Shown here piece by piece: positions 1 through 12,110 of a stretch of 64,000 bases of DNA. The stretch is from Toxonevra muliebris (taxonomy: Eukaryota; Arthropoda; Insecta; Diptera; Pallopteridae). The position numbers and the translations under genes are program-made. Each line of letters opens with the position of its first letter. Within the stretch, counting starts at the first letter, position 1. The notes under the pieces were generated by a model that had not been told where the DNA came from, made no database searches, and was given only the letters and a program-made list of their open reading frames with translations. The DNA is taken from contig OY829326.1 in assembly GCA_963691655.1 (NCBI GenBank), positions 111,883,388-111,947,387 on the forward strand. The letters run 5' to 3'.

Positions 1-689
1 AACTGTAGAAAAGGCATCACCGGTCCTTGCTTAGAAGAAATTATTAGATGAAGCCAAGTGTGGTTGGAACCTTGTTAGAACAATAACTGATGTTTCTAAC
101 GGCGAAATATTGAATTTTACTCTCCTCCGATTTAACGCCCAAACATTAGCTCTTTCACAGAATCTCAGGCACTTTAGGCTCTTACCAGATTACCAGATAC
201 AATATTTAGCTTTTTCCAAGTGAACGTTTCATAAGAAAAGGCTTACGCAAGATAAAGTACTTCTATGGAGGAGTGTCACGAACTCAACTGAAACTTCTGC
301 ACCGTGTCCAATGCCTTGGGATGAATCTGATAATAGTGGACATTAAAGCTTTTATTTCGCTCTCATACTGAGCTAAAGGTATCAGAGGCACTGGTAGATT
401 ATTTTTGACAAAACATTGGGGCTATCACCGGCATCAGCTATGGCATTCATAGTCTGGTAGAGCAGACTTAATGTTAGCAGCTTTCGGGTTGCTATTGACA
501 GACTTCAAAGGACCGATTATTATTATTATTAATAAGATATAAGCAAATTATAGATTTTTAAGATATAGATTTAAAATACTCTGTGCTAGAATAATCAAAA
601 ATTCAAAAATCAGTAGATTTTCGTACTGATTTCGGAATTTGAAAATTAGTATTTTTTAAAAAAAAAATCTTATAAAATAAGTACACGTA
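1..689. other. Unassigned AT-rich stretch
   Basis: No gene could be supported. Reading the plus strand gives short stretches of protein-like sequence broken by stops between about 30 and 500, which suggests an old repeat, but I do not recognise the family. A short TTA microsatellite lies at about 518-533. Confidence 0.3.
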
Positions 690-1065
690 CTGACAAAATC
701 AGTTCGCCTGGCAACCCTAATTCCTGAATGCTCAGGAATCTCAGGTAGAGAAACCGCTGATTTCCTGGCCGAAAGGGTTTGAGAACTGATTTCTTGGGGC
801 CAGAACTTGTATTCTCTACAGCCATCAAAATTATCAATAATGAGTGGGTCGTCGATTGAACCCATAATCGCAAATAGAAGGAGCTCTAAATATGGTTGAG
901 AGACATTGAGAATGTGAAGGGTCGGCTAACTATCTGTTTCTTTTACTTGTTAGTGTCTACCTCGCTTTCTGTCGAGCATATTAGAAACTGGAGTGTTGAA
1001 CACTTGAGCTCTTTGACACCGAAAGATCTATTCAGGTTTATTAACTCTTTCATACCCAATGTTGC
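690..1065 (+). pseudogene. Fragment of a LINE RNase H region (probable)
   Basis: Positions 726-780 translate to a peptide containing SGISGRETADFLAE. This matches the pattern around the last catalytic Asp of the RNase H domain in LOA/I-type non-LTR retrotransposons (G-H-S-x-I-x-G-N-E-x-A-D). The conserved His is lost and the frame breaks soon after. Downstream, a stretch ending near 1050 contains TPKDLFRFINS, similar to the tail of such ORFs. I see no RT domain upstream. This is inferred from motif resemblance only and could be chance. Confidence 0.35.
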
Positions 1066-1164
1066 GTATATGCAACATTCACTTTATTGTGGCATAAATG
1101 AAATGTTTAACAGATATTAGTATTAACGCTATTGGTATTCGGTTCTGTTAGGAATTCTTCACGT

Positions 1165-1510
1165 TTGCTGATTGCCGAATATTTGAAATTTCTTGGTTAA
1201 GTAATTTTTTTTTAATGTTTTGTCTTTGAAGTCCAGCAAAAAACTTAAGTGCAAAAATTTTTAGTAAAATCTTTTGCACTATTTTTTCAAAAATAATGCA
1301 TTAAGTTATTACTAATCGGAAATTTTTTTTTATCAGATATGTTTATAAAAGATAAGAGAATACGAAAATCGAAAAATTGGAGAAAAGGTTGTCCACAGCT
1401 TCATAGCTATGTTTTTTTTAACCTTTAATAAAGGACAAACAAATCAATCAGCAAGATATTTGGTGTCATGATTGTGGAAGACCTAAGTAACCATAATATC
1501 ACAACAAAAG
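1165..1510 (+). repeat. Dispersed repeat, copy 1 (second copy at 46085)
   Basis: This stretch aligns by eye in the same orientation with 46085-46440. Shared blocks include TTTTGTCTTTGAAGTC near the start, GTTTATAAAAGAT/GTTTGTAAAAGAT in the middle, and CCTTTAATAAAGGACAAACA near the end. The copies are diverged and have many indels. No coding potential was recognised. The second copy sits directly after the poly(A) end of an RTE-type LINE. Confidence 0.5.
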
Positions 1511-3368
1511 GTTTCTCCCAAGTCCCATTATAATTCGTGCGTCAAAGGGTTAATAAATACATTTATTAGATTTTAAGAATAGCAAAAGGGAACACAGGAT
1601 GTAGTGCAAAGGACGTAACACTTATCTGAGTGCTATATTCTTGAACACTTATTTTTGCTGTTCTATAACTCACGCATTCCACGTGGACACAATATTCCAA
1701 CGCACTACGCATTAAAGGTTTTTGTTTTTCCTTTGACATATGTACTTCGAGTATTGGACTTTATTCAATTCAAAGTAAACACTCATAACTACTTATTTTT
1801 CCTTCCCACTATTATTTCATAAATCAACCCAATGCTTTGCATCGATAGGTTTATCTCCCCTGAGTCTTGAGTACTCATATAAAAAATACGTATCCCTCAG
1901 GCTATGCAAAAACAACAACAATCTCGTAAGCGGGTCCCATGGGCTCATTTTGAATCCATTATTTTAATTTCTGAAACTCTGCTTAATGCACAAATAAAAC
2001 TCACGCAACACGAATGTATGCGAAAAGCTTTTATGGTCCATTTTTGTACCATAAAAAAGAAGAATATTACCAATTCGGTCTATTGCATAGAATCTGCGCT
2101 AATTATGACAATAATCAATACTCTTGCACACATTACAACACTTCAGTGGCGAAAAGTTTTACAAAATTAAATCGTTAATTACATTTTTTTTGTACAATAA
2201 TTTAAGCATAAGCATATTCAACGGGACAGTGATTTTAACTTCAATTGTACTTGGTGGCATAAACATATAAGTAGACACACTTACTTACGAGTGCATGCGC
2301 GATTGATCATACAGTATGTACATAGTACATGCTAAATGCAGATATATTTAACAAATCAAGTGCGAAGACCATTTGTAATGAAGTATTTACCTACCTACAT
2401 ACACTTTATACTGTACTGATAAAACTTTTCATTTGAATCGGGTATTTTTGTTGTTTTCATTTGGGAGGAAATATGTGTTTGCATGCAGTTACCACCAAAC
2501 AAATGCCTACTTCCATTTCAATTTCTTTCTAAAATTCGTCCACGGATAGATAGCACTCAATACAATCGTATATTGGTGCAGTGCCGGTGGGTGTGCCATA
2601 AACCATCAATATCATTTGCGAGCATGCAAATTGCACGCACACTACATTGCACAATCATTATTGCCAGTTACTCATACGCCACTCATGCTGCCCACTTTTG
2701 TGTATATACCAACAACAATAACTGCAGTACGTTTAACTGCAGATGGCACACTCAATGTGTGAAATTTAATTTACTACTCGAGTATGCAAAGGCGTCGCCG
2801 CGGTTGAAGGAAGCAGAAGGACATACAGGGAGGAGGAGAATGAAGTATATCTGAATTTACAAACAAAAATATCATGCGCCAAACGCGTTGCAACAGAACA
2901 TAGTTCCCGAAATTGAAATTTTTGTTTGTTGGATGCATAAGCGTTAAGCGTTAAGCATATCCAATCCACTTCATCATGATTTATGGCAATTATCGCTCTT
3001 CAGTTAAAGTGCCACCAGTACTGCCAGATACAAATACTCATATGAATGTACTCATTTGTAGGAACATATATGTGTGTCTGTATGCATATGTGTTTTCTCA
3101 TTCCCTGCCTATTTTGCTGTGCAAGATTTGTATGCGTTTCTGACAATGAAACTATATGTAATTATGCAGGGATTTCATAATGCTATAAATGGAATTAAAA
3201 AGTTTTATTTTTTCAATTTGAAGCTAAGGGTGTATTGTTTAAATATTTCGTCCCACATACACTTGGAATGTGTGACCGATTATTTTATAGCTGGATAATA
3301 TCTAAGTCATTGAAAAACCGTAAAGTTGAGATATAAAAAAAAAAAAAACAGAGTAGTTAGTAGCAGTC
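1511..3368. other. Non-coding AT-rich stretch
   Basis: No gene is supported. There are scattered CA/CAA-rich simple sequence and open frames that lack any recognisable domain. A poly(A) run at about 3338-3350 precedes the LINE fragment. Confidence 0.5.
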
Positions 3369-4600
3369 ATGTTAATAATTATGAAGAGGTGAAATTTCTG
3401 GGAATTACTTTCGAAAATTACTCTGGAAAACACATGTTAGCAACATAACAAAGAAGGATATAAGAGCACTTATGACCTTTAGATCCATTGCTGGGAAGAG
3501 TTGGAGATGCACACCAAAAATACTACGACGGATGTATACGGTAATTGTACGACCAATGATTGCATATCGAGCGGTCGTGTGGTCTGATAGAACAAAGCGG
3601 GAAACAGCTGTCAATGAGTTGAATAAACTTCAAAGACTAGAATGTGTTTGCATAACTGGGGCTATGAGAACCTGTCCAACAGCGTCCTTAGAAGTCCTTT
3701 TAGAATTAACACCTCTTCATATCTATATCCAGATGCAGGCGAAGAAGGCCAATTATAGAATGTCTGGAATATATATCGGGTCAGGCCATTGCTTAAATCG
3801 GAAGAAGTTTGATATTCTTACGAAGCAACTTCCTGAAATCTCAATACCGAGGGATAGCATGATACCGCAGTTTAGTTTTACTAAAAAGTTTAAAACAAAA
3901 CTAAGTAATAAAAAGGATTGAGAAGGTTTAGTTGAAATCTACAATATAAACCAACAAATGATAACCTGGTATACAGACGGGTCTCTAACTGACGAAGGAG
4001 CAGGAGCGGGGGTATATGGGCCAAGGATAAAATACTTCGAGCCCATGGGTAAATACACTATACACTATCTTTCAGGCGGAAATATACTCCATAGACAGGT
4101 GTGTTTACTTCAACCTCAAGCGAAACTATCGTAATCAGAACATTGCGATTCTAACTGACAGCCAAGCGGCTATCAAAGCACTCGAATCCTACCAGATAAA
4201 GTCTAAACTGGTTAGGGACTGCCTTGAGAAACTAAATACTCTTGGCTTGCAGAACAGGGTCTGGATACTTTGGGTTTCAGGCCATGTAGAAATAGTTGGA
4301 AATGAGAAGGCAGACGAACTTGCCAAAAAGGGGGCAGAAACCCCATTTGTAGGACCCGAACCCTTTTGTCGAATGGGAAAAAGGTCTCTAACCATACTGT
4401 TAGAGAAAGAAGAGAACCAATTACGAGCGTCATACTGGGATAATCTACCAGGGATGGAGCAATCAAAATCTCTTTGAGAAACGCATAAACTAAAAAGATT
4501 TGATGATTGTATTAACTTAACAAAAGAGAATCTGAGAATTATAACAGGTATTCTGACAGGGCATTGAATTGACTTTAGGACTATTTATTTCTGAAATTAT
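3369..4600 (+). pseudogene. LOA/I-type LINE fragment: RT C-terminus, RNase H (copy 1)
   Basis: This is a decayed 3' half of a non-LTR retrotransposon ORF2. It starts with the post-RT 'thumb' motif EVKFLGITFEN at about 3384. It then has the block RPMIAYRAVVWSDR (about 3550-3595) and the block ITGAMRTCPTASLE (about 3651-3693). An RNase H domain follows, with WYTDGS near 3970, a DSQAA motif near 4160 and NEKADELA near 4300. The ORF is broken by several stops and frameshifts, for example between 3420 and 3470, at 3920 and at 4480. The fragment ends with the motif TGILTGH at about 4548. The 5' part (endonuclease, RT palm) is absent. Two related fragments lie at 12310 and 39942. Clade call (LOA/R1-related with RNase H) is by motif memory. 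Confidence 0.85.
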
Positions 4601-4980
4601 ACAGAAAGTAGAGACCTAAAAATAGTACCAAGAACTTTTGTTTATGAAAGCTTCCGAACTATACTGCTGTGAACTTCTAATCGTGACAACTATACAGTGA
4701 TTCAATTGAATTGTTACAATACATAAACCAAAAATTTAGTTTTAATTTCTGTGAACTGTGTTTCTAAGAACTGTGTCCTAACTCCAAAAAAACTTTGTAT
4801 ACCAATGGAAATCATTTTCTTGTGGGTGTAAAGGAAAATAAATCATTTTTGTCATATGCCAAAAGTTTATTGAAAAATTTTTAAATTTACTTACATTCCG
4901 AAATGTCTGCATTTAATCTCTGTAATTAACTCCATTGCAGATAAATTTGTCTGTTGAATTGTAATTAAATTCCACTGAAT
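4601..4980. other. Non-coding stretch
   Basis: AT-rich sequence between a LINE fragment and a TTAA-flanked element. Nothing recognisable. Confidence 0.5.
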
Positions 4981-4984
4981 TTAA

Positions 4985-5466
4985 GGGATCATATACAGTC
5001 TCAGAGCGGAAAATTATAAGTTTTTTGAGATAATATTTTTTTTCTGAAACCATAAATATTTTATTAAACAAATATACATATAATTCAGCAAGCTAGTACA
5101 CTGTGTGACAGAATTTTCAGGCGTAAGTGATTCAGGCAATAGACATACATAGTAATCAAAAACCGCAAAGAGTTGCTTCTGGTAAGTTTCCAATTTTTTT
5201 CAATGACTACTTAAAGCTTCCATATAAAAATAACGAAAAAACGACGAAAGAGCCGAAATTTTTGGTTTATTTTCCGACATTTTGTTCCGTAGTCTACGCA
5301 AATAGCATATTTTCTTCAGCAAAATTGTAGAACAATTTAAGCTGAATAATTTTGAGGAAGAAAACATGAAGAAATCTCGAGGGACGTCCCTTTTCAAGAG
5401 ACGTTAACAATTTGTTGTCGAATTTATTAAATAAATTTTTTCAAAATTATAACTGTGTATGACCCC
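4985..5466. mobile_element. TTAA-flanked non-autonomous element (piggyBac-type site)
   Basis: The stretch is flanked by TTAA at 4981-4984 and 5467-5470. Its ends are inverted repeats: the left end reads GGGATCATATACAGT and the reverse complement of the right end reads GGGGTCATACACAGT (13 of 15 identical). TTAA duplications are the hallmark of piggyBac superfamily insertion, so this looks like a 482-bp MITE. No transposase is encoded. The superfamily call rests on TSD and TIR only. Confidence 0.65.
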
Positions 5467-5470
5467 TTAA

Positions 5471-7369
5471 AAATTATGTAACTGTAATACAACAAATTCA
5501 GTAGTAACTAGCAGCAAATGATGAATGCAATAAGGCCACATTTTGCATTCAAGTATTGAAGCTATTCGACATACGTACAGTTTTGCGATGCTTCAAATTA
5601 CAATAATTTTCTGTATTATTAATGCTCGCACACGCAGCGCATTTACTCCGTCAACCAGCGTTTTATGTAAAGTAGCTATAAAGAGCAACAGCTCACCAAA
5701 AGTTAAGAATCATCGTCAGTTCATCATAAGTACTGCAACAGCATAAATCGACTTATTTATCATTGAGTGTTGGCTTTTCAGAAAATTAGTTTGCTAGTTT
5801 ATGCTCTATCAGCGTTATAGAAAAATATCCACTTTGACACGATTATTGTTAGCAATGCATGAATGTAGTATAAAAAGTAAGTGGTGGCTTGATTTTCCGT
5901 ATTGCAATTTAGCTTTTGTAAAGCGGAAATGAAGCTAACTCAAATGCAAGTACGAGTGTATGAAAAAAAAATGATTAAGAAAAGCAGATTATATAATATT
6001 TATTTTCAAGCAGGTAGGCAATTTTAAAAAAGGAAAAGAAATTAAAAAAAAATTGTCTTAACTAATAGCAAAAAATTATAATTAATATTTATAAATAATT
6101 TATTAAAAATGTCACATGCATGTATACGTTCATTTTAATTTATTAATATGACAAGTTTGTCCTTGCAACAAATCTAACAGCAACAACAATAATTGCAGTA
6201 GCAATACAAAATTTTAATAACAGGATGTCCTTCATTAACATGCATAGTGTGCTGGCAACACACTCTAGCAATATTCGTTTCCTTTTGCGTGTTGGTGTTG
6301 CAATTATTTTTGAAATAGCTTTAAAAGCATTTTATTGTATCTCTGTGGGTGTATAGCATACATGTCTGTATATAGGTACGTGTGGATGTCGGTCTGTCGA
6401 CTTGCCAGTTCCTGCATATCCGTGTGCTTAATTTACTACTATGCAATAAAATAATAACTTGCCAACAATTAGTATTTAATAACAGTATGTTATTTATTTC
6501 CTATATTTATGTTTGTGCGAGTTTTTAATTCTTTAAAAAGCAGTTTAACCTTCGATTAAGCCGTAAATTATAGCAATATTGATTACAGCTATCAATGTTT
6601 CATTAAAAAAATCCTGCTGCTTCATAATGCCAACTTTTTGATTAACATTTTGTTTTTGTTTTTTTTACTTAATTATTAACAAATTACGTAATTAAAAATA
6701 ACAATTAATACGTAAAACTCTCAAGGGTTAAATTCACAAGTATAACACATTAATAAATTACTGCTCCGTGGACAAAATAGACAAAATTCTATATATTCAA
6801 GGGATTTTCAACAATAAATTAACTTAACAATTAACTTTTTCATCACAAAAGTTTTCATAAAAGCTGAAAATACTAAAACCCAAAAACCAGTAACAAAAAA
6901 AAAAAAAAATCAAATCGAGTTTTAGATCGATTACGATAAGTTTGACTGAACTAAATGACTTTACAAAATTGTAAACTCATACAAAAACATTCATTTTCCA
7001 ACGTGTTTTTTTTTGTTCCTTCAAAAATAAAAAGTCTAGTTAAGGTTTTCTAGATTTTAGATAATATGCAGAAAAGTTTTGTGAATGTTTTAGTTTTCAC
7101 AGATATACCATATAGTGCCTCAAGTTTATATTTATAATCAAGTTTATATTTATAATTTTGGTAACTGTAAATATAATTTGTGAATGCCCGGACAAATTTT
7201 TGATATGGTTAGGATCTAATGACTGTTGGGACCATTTTAACAATACAACTTTCTCGTTCTTTAAATTTGAAATGTTTTTTGTGAAGAAATCGACCAATAG
7301 ACGATATTATGGAACCAAATGGTAAAGTAATGATGCCAATTTATTTCACCAGAGAAAAAAATGGAAGCT
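5471..7369. other. Non-coding AT-rich stretch
   Basis: Long AT-rich region with poly(A)/poly(T) runs. The open frames on either strand have no recognisable domain and biased composition. No gene is supported. Confidence 0.5.
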
Positions 7370-7725
7370 GTTATTCCTCTAAAAACTAGACAGACTCTAA
7401 CTGCTAAGTGGTATACTGAAATTTGCTTACAAGTTTTCGAAAACTAGTTGGAAAACAGGAAAAAATTAACTGCGCCGTTATTTTTTGCATCACGATCACA
7501 AACACCGACCTACGTCATGATTTGGGACGCAGTGACCGCCGATTGTAGTCCAAGGTCCTTACAAAAAGCAAACAAATGTGGACGCTTTAAAAGGATCTCT
7601 TAAACGAGAATGGAAACGAATTCCCCAAGACCACAATCATGTAGCGTGTAACTCTTTTTTTTTGACAGAATCGACCGTATAATCAAGACTCAAGCAAGTT
7701 ATATTGAAAATCTGAAATGGCTTTT
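7370..7725 (+). pseudogene. Tc1/mariner transposase remnants
   Basis: There are two short, broken blocks. At about 7376-7440 the plus strand reads LKTRQTLTAKWYTEICL, resembling the region ahead of the second catalytic Asp in some mariner transposases. At about 7510-7545 it reads TYVMIWDAVTADC, resembling the conserved Tc1 block VMVWGxxTxDG. At about 7590-7720 it reads LKREWKRIPQDH and later DRIIKTQASYIEN, which matches the C-terminus of Tc1-like transposases. Frames change between blocks and the DDE core is missing. This may be one badly decayed element or two adjacent ones. Confidence 0.55.
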
Positions 7726-7748
7726 TAAAATTCAATTATTTTTAATAA

Positions 7749-9202
7749 CATTGCACAACGGAATTTACCAAAAAAAAAAAATAATATAATTCAAGTATGC
7801 TGAACATGATAGCGTTTTTAGTTTTTCTATACAACGTCTAATTTCTTTTTTATAACGGTTTAAAAAAATCCTATATGTATAAAAACACTGCACAATGGAA
7901 TTGACCAAAAGGAAAAACTCAAGAATATTGAAAGTGTATGCTAAACATGATTATTTTATAACGGGTTGAAAAAAAAATCGTACATAAAAAATTCGAAGAA
8001 AACATTTATAAATAATTTTTATCAAACTGATTTTTAAATACAATAAATTAAATCGATAATACATTTGATGGACCCTATAAAATTAAAATTTTAGGAAAAA
8101 TTAATCTTAACCTAAAAAAAATGGCCAAAAGTGGCAAAAAATTCACAGAATAATCAAATTAAATTTTTTCAAATAAATATTAATCAATGTGCATTCTAAT
8201 GCATTTTTTATTATCGTGAGGGACATAATTTCATTAACTCATTGACTTCCCACTACTGATGATGTACCCAACCTCAAAAAAATTACCAAAAATAGTAGAG
8301 GCTCATTTTTTTCTAATGATCATACATGGGATTTTGAGTCATTATCAATGATAAGGAACCCGGATGAGGTTGGCTTATATTTCATAAATTCGTGAAGTCA
8401 CAGCAATGAAAGAGATCTTTCTAGTCGTGGTGCTCTGAGCAATAATGCGTTATAAAATTAATTTTAAGATGGGTTTTGCTAATAAGATGAAGTTTTTGCG
8501 AAAGAATTTTTCACTTTGAACACGAATCTGAGGTCAAAAACTTCCCATCACGTCACGTTTTAGGAAAAAAATGGGGTTCAAGCAAGTCTAATTTTACAAG
8601 GATCCGATATTGTTTTCTATTTTTATTAATTTTTAAACTTTTCAAACTGATTCAGGACGAAAATTTAAATCAAAAACAGTTACTGACCTAGAAAAACTAT
8701 GAATGCAGGAGTGCTCATTATCACCTTCCCTTTTTGAATCCGTAGTCAAACCTCATGTCGAAGAAAACAAATCGGATTTGATCGCTTGGTGTAACTAAGA
8801 TTTCAAATTTATTTTTTATATTTGACTTTTTAGAAAAAAAAACCGATGGAAGTAAAAAATATCGTTAAATAGATTTTATTTTGACTTTTTTCCATCCATT
8901 GGAAATTAATCTCAAAAATTAGAATAAAGTTTCCACAATTCGGGGGGGAGGGGGAGTCAGAACCCCCAAAACCTCCCCCTAAATGCGGCCTTGATGCTCA
9001 GCATACTCGAAATATATAAGATCCACTTTTAAAACTCTTGAGCTTTTCTTTTTAGTCAATTCCATTGTGCAGTGTTTTTATACATATATGATTTTTTTTA
9101 AACCGTTATAAAAAAGAAATTAGATGTCATCATGTTCAGCGTACTAGAATTATATAAGATCCACTTTCAAAACTCTTGCCCTTTTTTGGCCGTTGCACAG
9201 TG
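7749..9202. mobile_element. Inverted-repeat element with TAA target duplication, split by a hAT-like insertion
   Basis: TAA at 7746-7748 and 9203-9205 flanks ends reading CATTGCACAAC (left) and, reverse-complemented, CACTGTGCAAC (right). The arms (about 7749-7980 and 9003-9202) are inverted copies of each other over about 200 bp. Each arm contains two diverged units with a GCACAAYGGAATT-type start, an ATGCTRAACATGAT block and an ATAACGGTTTAAAAAAAT block. The middle (about 7988-8993) is a hAT-like fragment inserted later. The same terminal motif recurs at 61341-61857. The 3-bp TWA duplication suggests PIF/Harbinger, or a CMC-type element given the CAC start. No transposase is present. Confidence 0.7.
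7988..8993 (-). mobile_element. hAT-like non-autonomous element, partial copy
   Basis: This is the reverse-complement counterpart of 24014-24944. Both contain a block on the ATTCGAAGAAAA/TTTATAAATAATTTTTATCAAA theme, then a 'GATGGACCCTATAAAATTAA' block, and end in a G/C-tract hairpin followed by GCGGCCTTG. The right end at 8993 is intact. The opposite CAGGGCCGTAGC end is missing, so about 35 bp have been lost at 7988. It lies inside the inverted-repeat element at 7749-9202. No transposase frame was seen. Confidence 0.65.
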
Positions 9203-9205
9203 TAA

Positions 9206-10331
9206 TTTTTATTACAATACGTAAATCAAAAACTGTTCATTGATCAAAAAGTTATAGCCTTTTCAATTGGTAACATTCCAATCGCCGCACCCTGTATATT
9301 GTTTGAAGTAGCAGAATAGAAAACTGCAACTCTTTTTGCAGTCTTCATTCTTCTTCATTTTAACGCTTTGTTGCTTATTGCTTCCTACATGTCATTTATT
9401 TTGTATTTGGTGAGCAATCTTGGATGAAAAAATGAATTACAAAACGTTTTGGTTTCGTACAATTTATATTATTTTCTTCCATTTTTAAGCACAATGATTT
9501 TAAAAGGGTAAACTCATATAACTAAATTACGACACGAGTTTAATTAGTATTTCGTTGGTAAGTTATTTTGAATATGTATATAAAATTTACCTTTGTTTAT
9601 TATAAATAAAAAAAGCGCGGAACTAACATTAGCTACTAGCTAGAAAAAACAGTCTGTAAAAGTTAGTTATTTTGTTATGCAAATTAAAAAAAAGCTATCA
9701 GTAAAATTTTTAGTCAATAATCGCAAATGAAAGTGATTTTTTATAAAAAATGGCAATTAGATTAATAATGAATTATGATATAATTGATTTATGGCCTGCG
9801 ATATTTCAGATTTGAATATTTACTCGAAGAAAAAGCAAAAAACAATGGATGCGTGCAAGGCACGCAAGATATTTGATGTGTAAACAGTTAAACCAACTGA
9901 ATGCCATACACATAAGCTCACATATGTAATGCCATTTATAGGGATTTGATGTATAATCTATATGCTTAGGTAAATAATTCAAATTAAAAGAATTATTTTA
10001 TAAACTTAAAAATTTATTAGATATCATTATCTTTTATATATATATGTAATAGCCCAATTCACTATAAATTGCAAAGGGTCTTGCATCATTGCAAATGCAA
10101 ATATTTATTCCATATCGCATATATTTGTTGTTGTGATAGCAGAAATATTTTCCATTTGCACCAAATCGTGAATAGGGCTGCTATGTTGTAGTTGCATTAT
10201 TTTTCTTCAACTCAATGCATTCGGCACGATATACTCGCATATACGCAGATGCAATTACATCTTTTTATCCGCGCTTTAAGTATTTCTTCTTGTCAGTTTG
10301 AAATATTATTAGATGTGAAAATTTTACAGAA
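9206..10331. other. Non-coding AT-rich stretch
   Basis: No gene or clear element. A phrase near 9278-9298 (GCCGCACCCTGTATA) resembles a transposon end, but no partner was found. Confidence 0.45.
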
Positions 10332-10407
10332 CGTCGCCTGAGAATTGATTTGGCGTATAAGTATATGAATTTGTACACACATACGCCAAACCAATTCTCA
10401 GGTGACG
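10332..10407. other. 76-nt near-perfect hairpin (pre-miRNA-like or mini-MITE)
   Basis: The arms at 10332-10358 and 10381-10407 (27 nt each) pair at 25 positions by Watson-Crick rules, with one G:U and one A:C, around a 22-nt loop. The left arm begins CGTCGCCTGAGAATTG and the right arm begins ATACGCCAAACCAATT. The dimensions fit an animal pre-miRNA. I do not recognise the arm sequences as a known fly miRNA, and such high pairing also fits a very short inverted-repeat element. No target-site duplication is evident. Confidence 0.5.
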
Positions 10408-10724
10408 ATAAGTGCATTCCGCATTTAACCTTAGAACAGAAACAGGAGTAACAGTAACAGGAGTTAATATTTTTGCTATTTACATAGATAAAAAAAGTGT
10501 TGCCTTTCTAAGTTTAATGTACAAAGCAAAATTTTTATAATGCCGTTCATTATCACTTCATTTTGTTTATACAATACATTTATTGAAACCTAGATTCTTT
10601 ATTACTTATCATTTTGCATTGTTTTTATATTTTAATAAATACTTAATTTTAATCCAATCTAACTAACCGAATGCAAAACCTTTCAAACGCCTGTGTTTGC
10701 TACGGCGACTTCTCTGCTTGTATG

Positions 10725-10820
10725 TCTATTTTTTATTTTTGACTGTACCGAGCATTGAATCCGGGCATCCTGCGTAGCAGTCCTTCATTCTTGCCACTTG
10801 GCTACGGCGACCATACTATG
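10725..10820 (-). repeat. tRNA-like SINE head
   Basis: On the minus strand a perfect A-box-like TAGCCAAGTGG (10804-10794) is followed 31 nt later by a degenerate B-box-like GGATTCAATGC (10762-10752), inside a sequence with tRNA-like spacing. The acceptor stem is not intact, so this is a tRNA-derived repeat or tRNA pseudogene, not a working tRNA. Related text (GCCCGGATTCAA) appears on the plus strand near 11270. Confidence 0.5.
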
Positions 10821-11261
10821 GTGTGGAATTTCGGTGCTCATAAACTCCAGTTAAAAAAAAGAGAAGCATTTCAAATAAAATAAAACTCTTAGTAATCAAG
10901 AGATTGGAGCCTAGTTATAGTGTTGACTTAGTCCGTACAGAAAATCTCCCTTGTGTGATCTATATATTAATATGCTAAAAAAATTTTTAGCTGACTTTTA
11001 ACCTTTATCAATGGCAATACATTTGCATGACACTTATAGCATTGGAAAGGTAAAGTAGTGCAGCATCTTATAATGCGAATATGTTGACGTCAATACATTC
11101 AAACGCTACAGAATCTTTGGCAATCAAACACTTGGGACGAGAATGATGTGAATGTAAATATGCACTTTCACTCAAGTGGCCATATGAACAAAGTTTTTTT
11201 CTTTTTTTTTTATTTCAACACAAAACTTGCAACAGAAAGTAGGAGCTTGTAGATCTTTTTG

Positions 11262-11300
11262 TGCAGAGGTGCCCGGATTCAAACCTTGGCAAGCTTACAA
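11262..11300 (+). repeat. Short SINE-like fragment sharing the B-box region
   Basis: It contains TGCCCGGATTCAA, identical to the B-box region of the tRNA-like repeat at 10725-10820 but in the opposite orientation. A GGATTCAAACC B-box match is present. I could not find a matching A box upstream. Confidence 0.3.
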
Positions 11301-11649
11301 ATCGAAAATAGAAAAAAAAGTTTACTTTACTGCACCATCTCTTGGCTGGCAGTGGCTAATCTCTAGAAGTAAAAGTTGCATAATATATCTCACAGAATAT
11401 GAATGAATGCGAAAAGCTTGGTATATGTTCTGATTGTTTTGTCATAAAAGTAGGAGGAACTGGGTTTTGTCGATCCAAAAATGGAATCTAAAAACTTAAA
11501 ATGCGTTTTTATATAAAGAAGTTCATACCATAGCCACTCATATGCATGTTAGTACTAACTTTTTTGAAGTAAAACTTCTTTAGCGATGGTAAATCGAAAA
11601 TTTTGCAACGAGAGTCGTATTGTTGTTGCACTTATACGAAACTAATAAG

Positions 11650-12110
11650 AAAAGAAGTTATGGTATTGTTAGTGTTTAGCGAACGAAGTCATATGGGGAT
11701 CGGCTGTTGTATCTCAATGTGCTTTAGTGAGAGAGCTTGATTGCATATATCTGAATTTCCTTTCATGTGTTATATACGTGTGCTACGTCATGTTTGTGCA
11801 GATAAATGTAGAGAGTATCAACAGAAAAAAAGCTTTAGAAAATAGACAGAGAAAGAGTGAAAAAGCTTCGACAACAACGGCCACTAACAAAATCAGTATG
11901 AAACGAAGTTATGCAGTTGCTATTCGGCTACATACAATCAGGCAGAGAGAGTGAGTCAATGTCTCGGCTTGATTGCATATAACTGAACTTTCCTTTCATG
12001 TACACATATATAGTACTAAGTCGAGTTTGTGCCGATAAGTGTAGACAGTATCAACATAGGAAAAGCAACAACAAAATAGAAAGAAGAGAGAAGACTGCAA
12101 AAACTTCAAT
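11650..12110 (+). repeat. Diverged tandem duplication, period about 234 bp
   Basis: About 11733-11835 and 11967-12070 are direct copies. Both contain GCTTGATTGCATATA, then TTTCCTTTCATGT, then a GTTTGTGC-GATAA-TGTAGA block and AGTATCAACA. An ACGAAGT-ATG motif precedes each copy. The copies differ by substitutions and small indels. No coding role is recognised. Confidence 0.55.

Noticed and set aside
2483..2854. 123-codon frame in the left intergenic region
   Set aside because: Cys/His/Thr-rich translation of CA-rich sequence, without any recognised domain.
10725..10820. Functional tRNA gene
   Set aside because: A and B boxes are tRNA-like, but the acceptor stem does not pair and the B box is degenerate. 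Called a SINE-like repeat.
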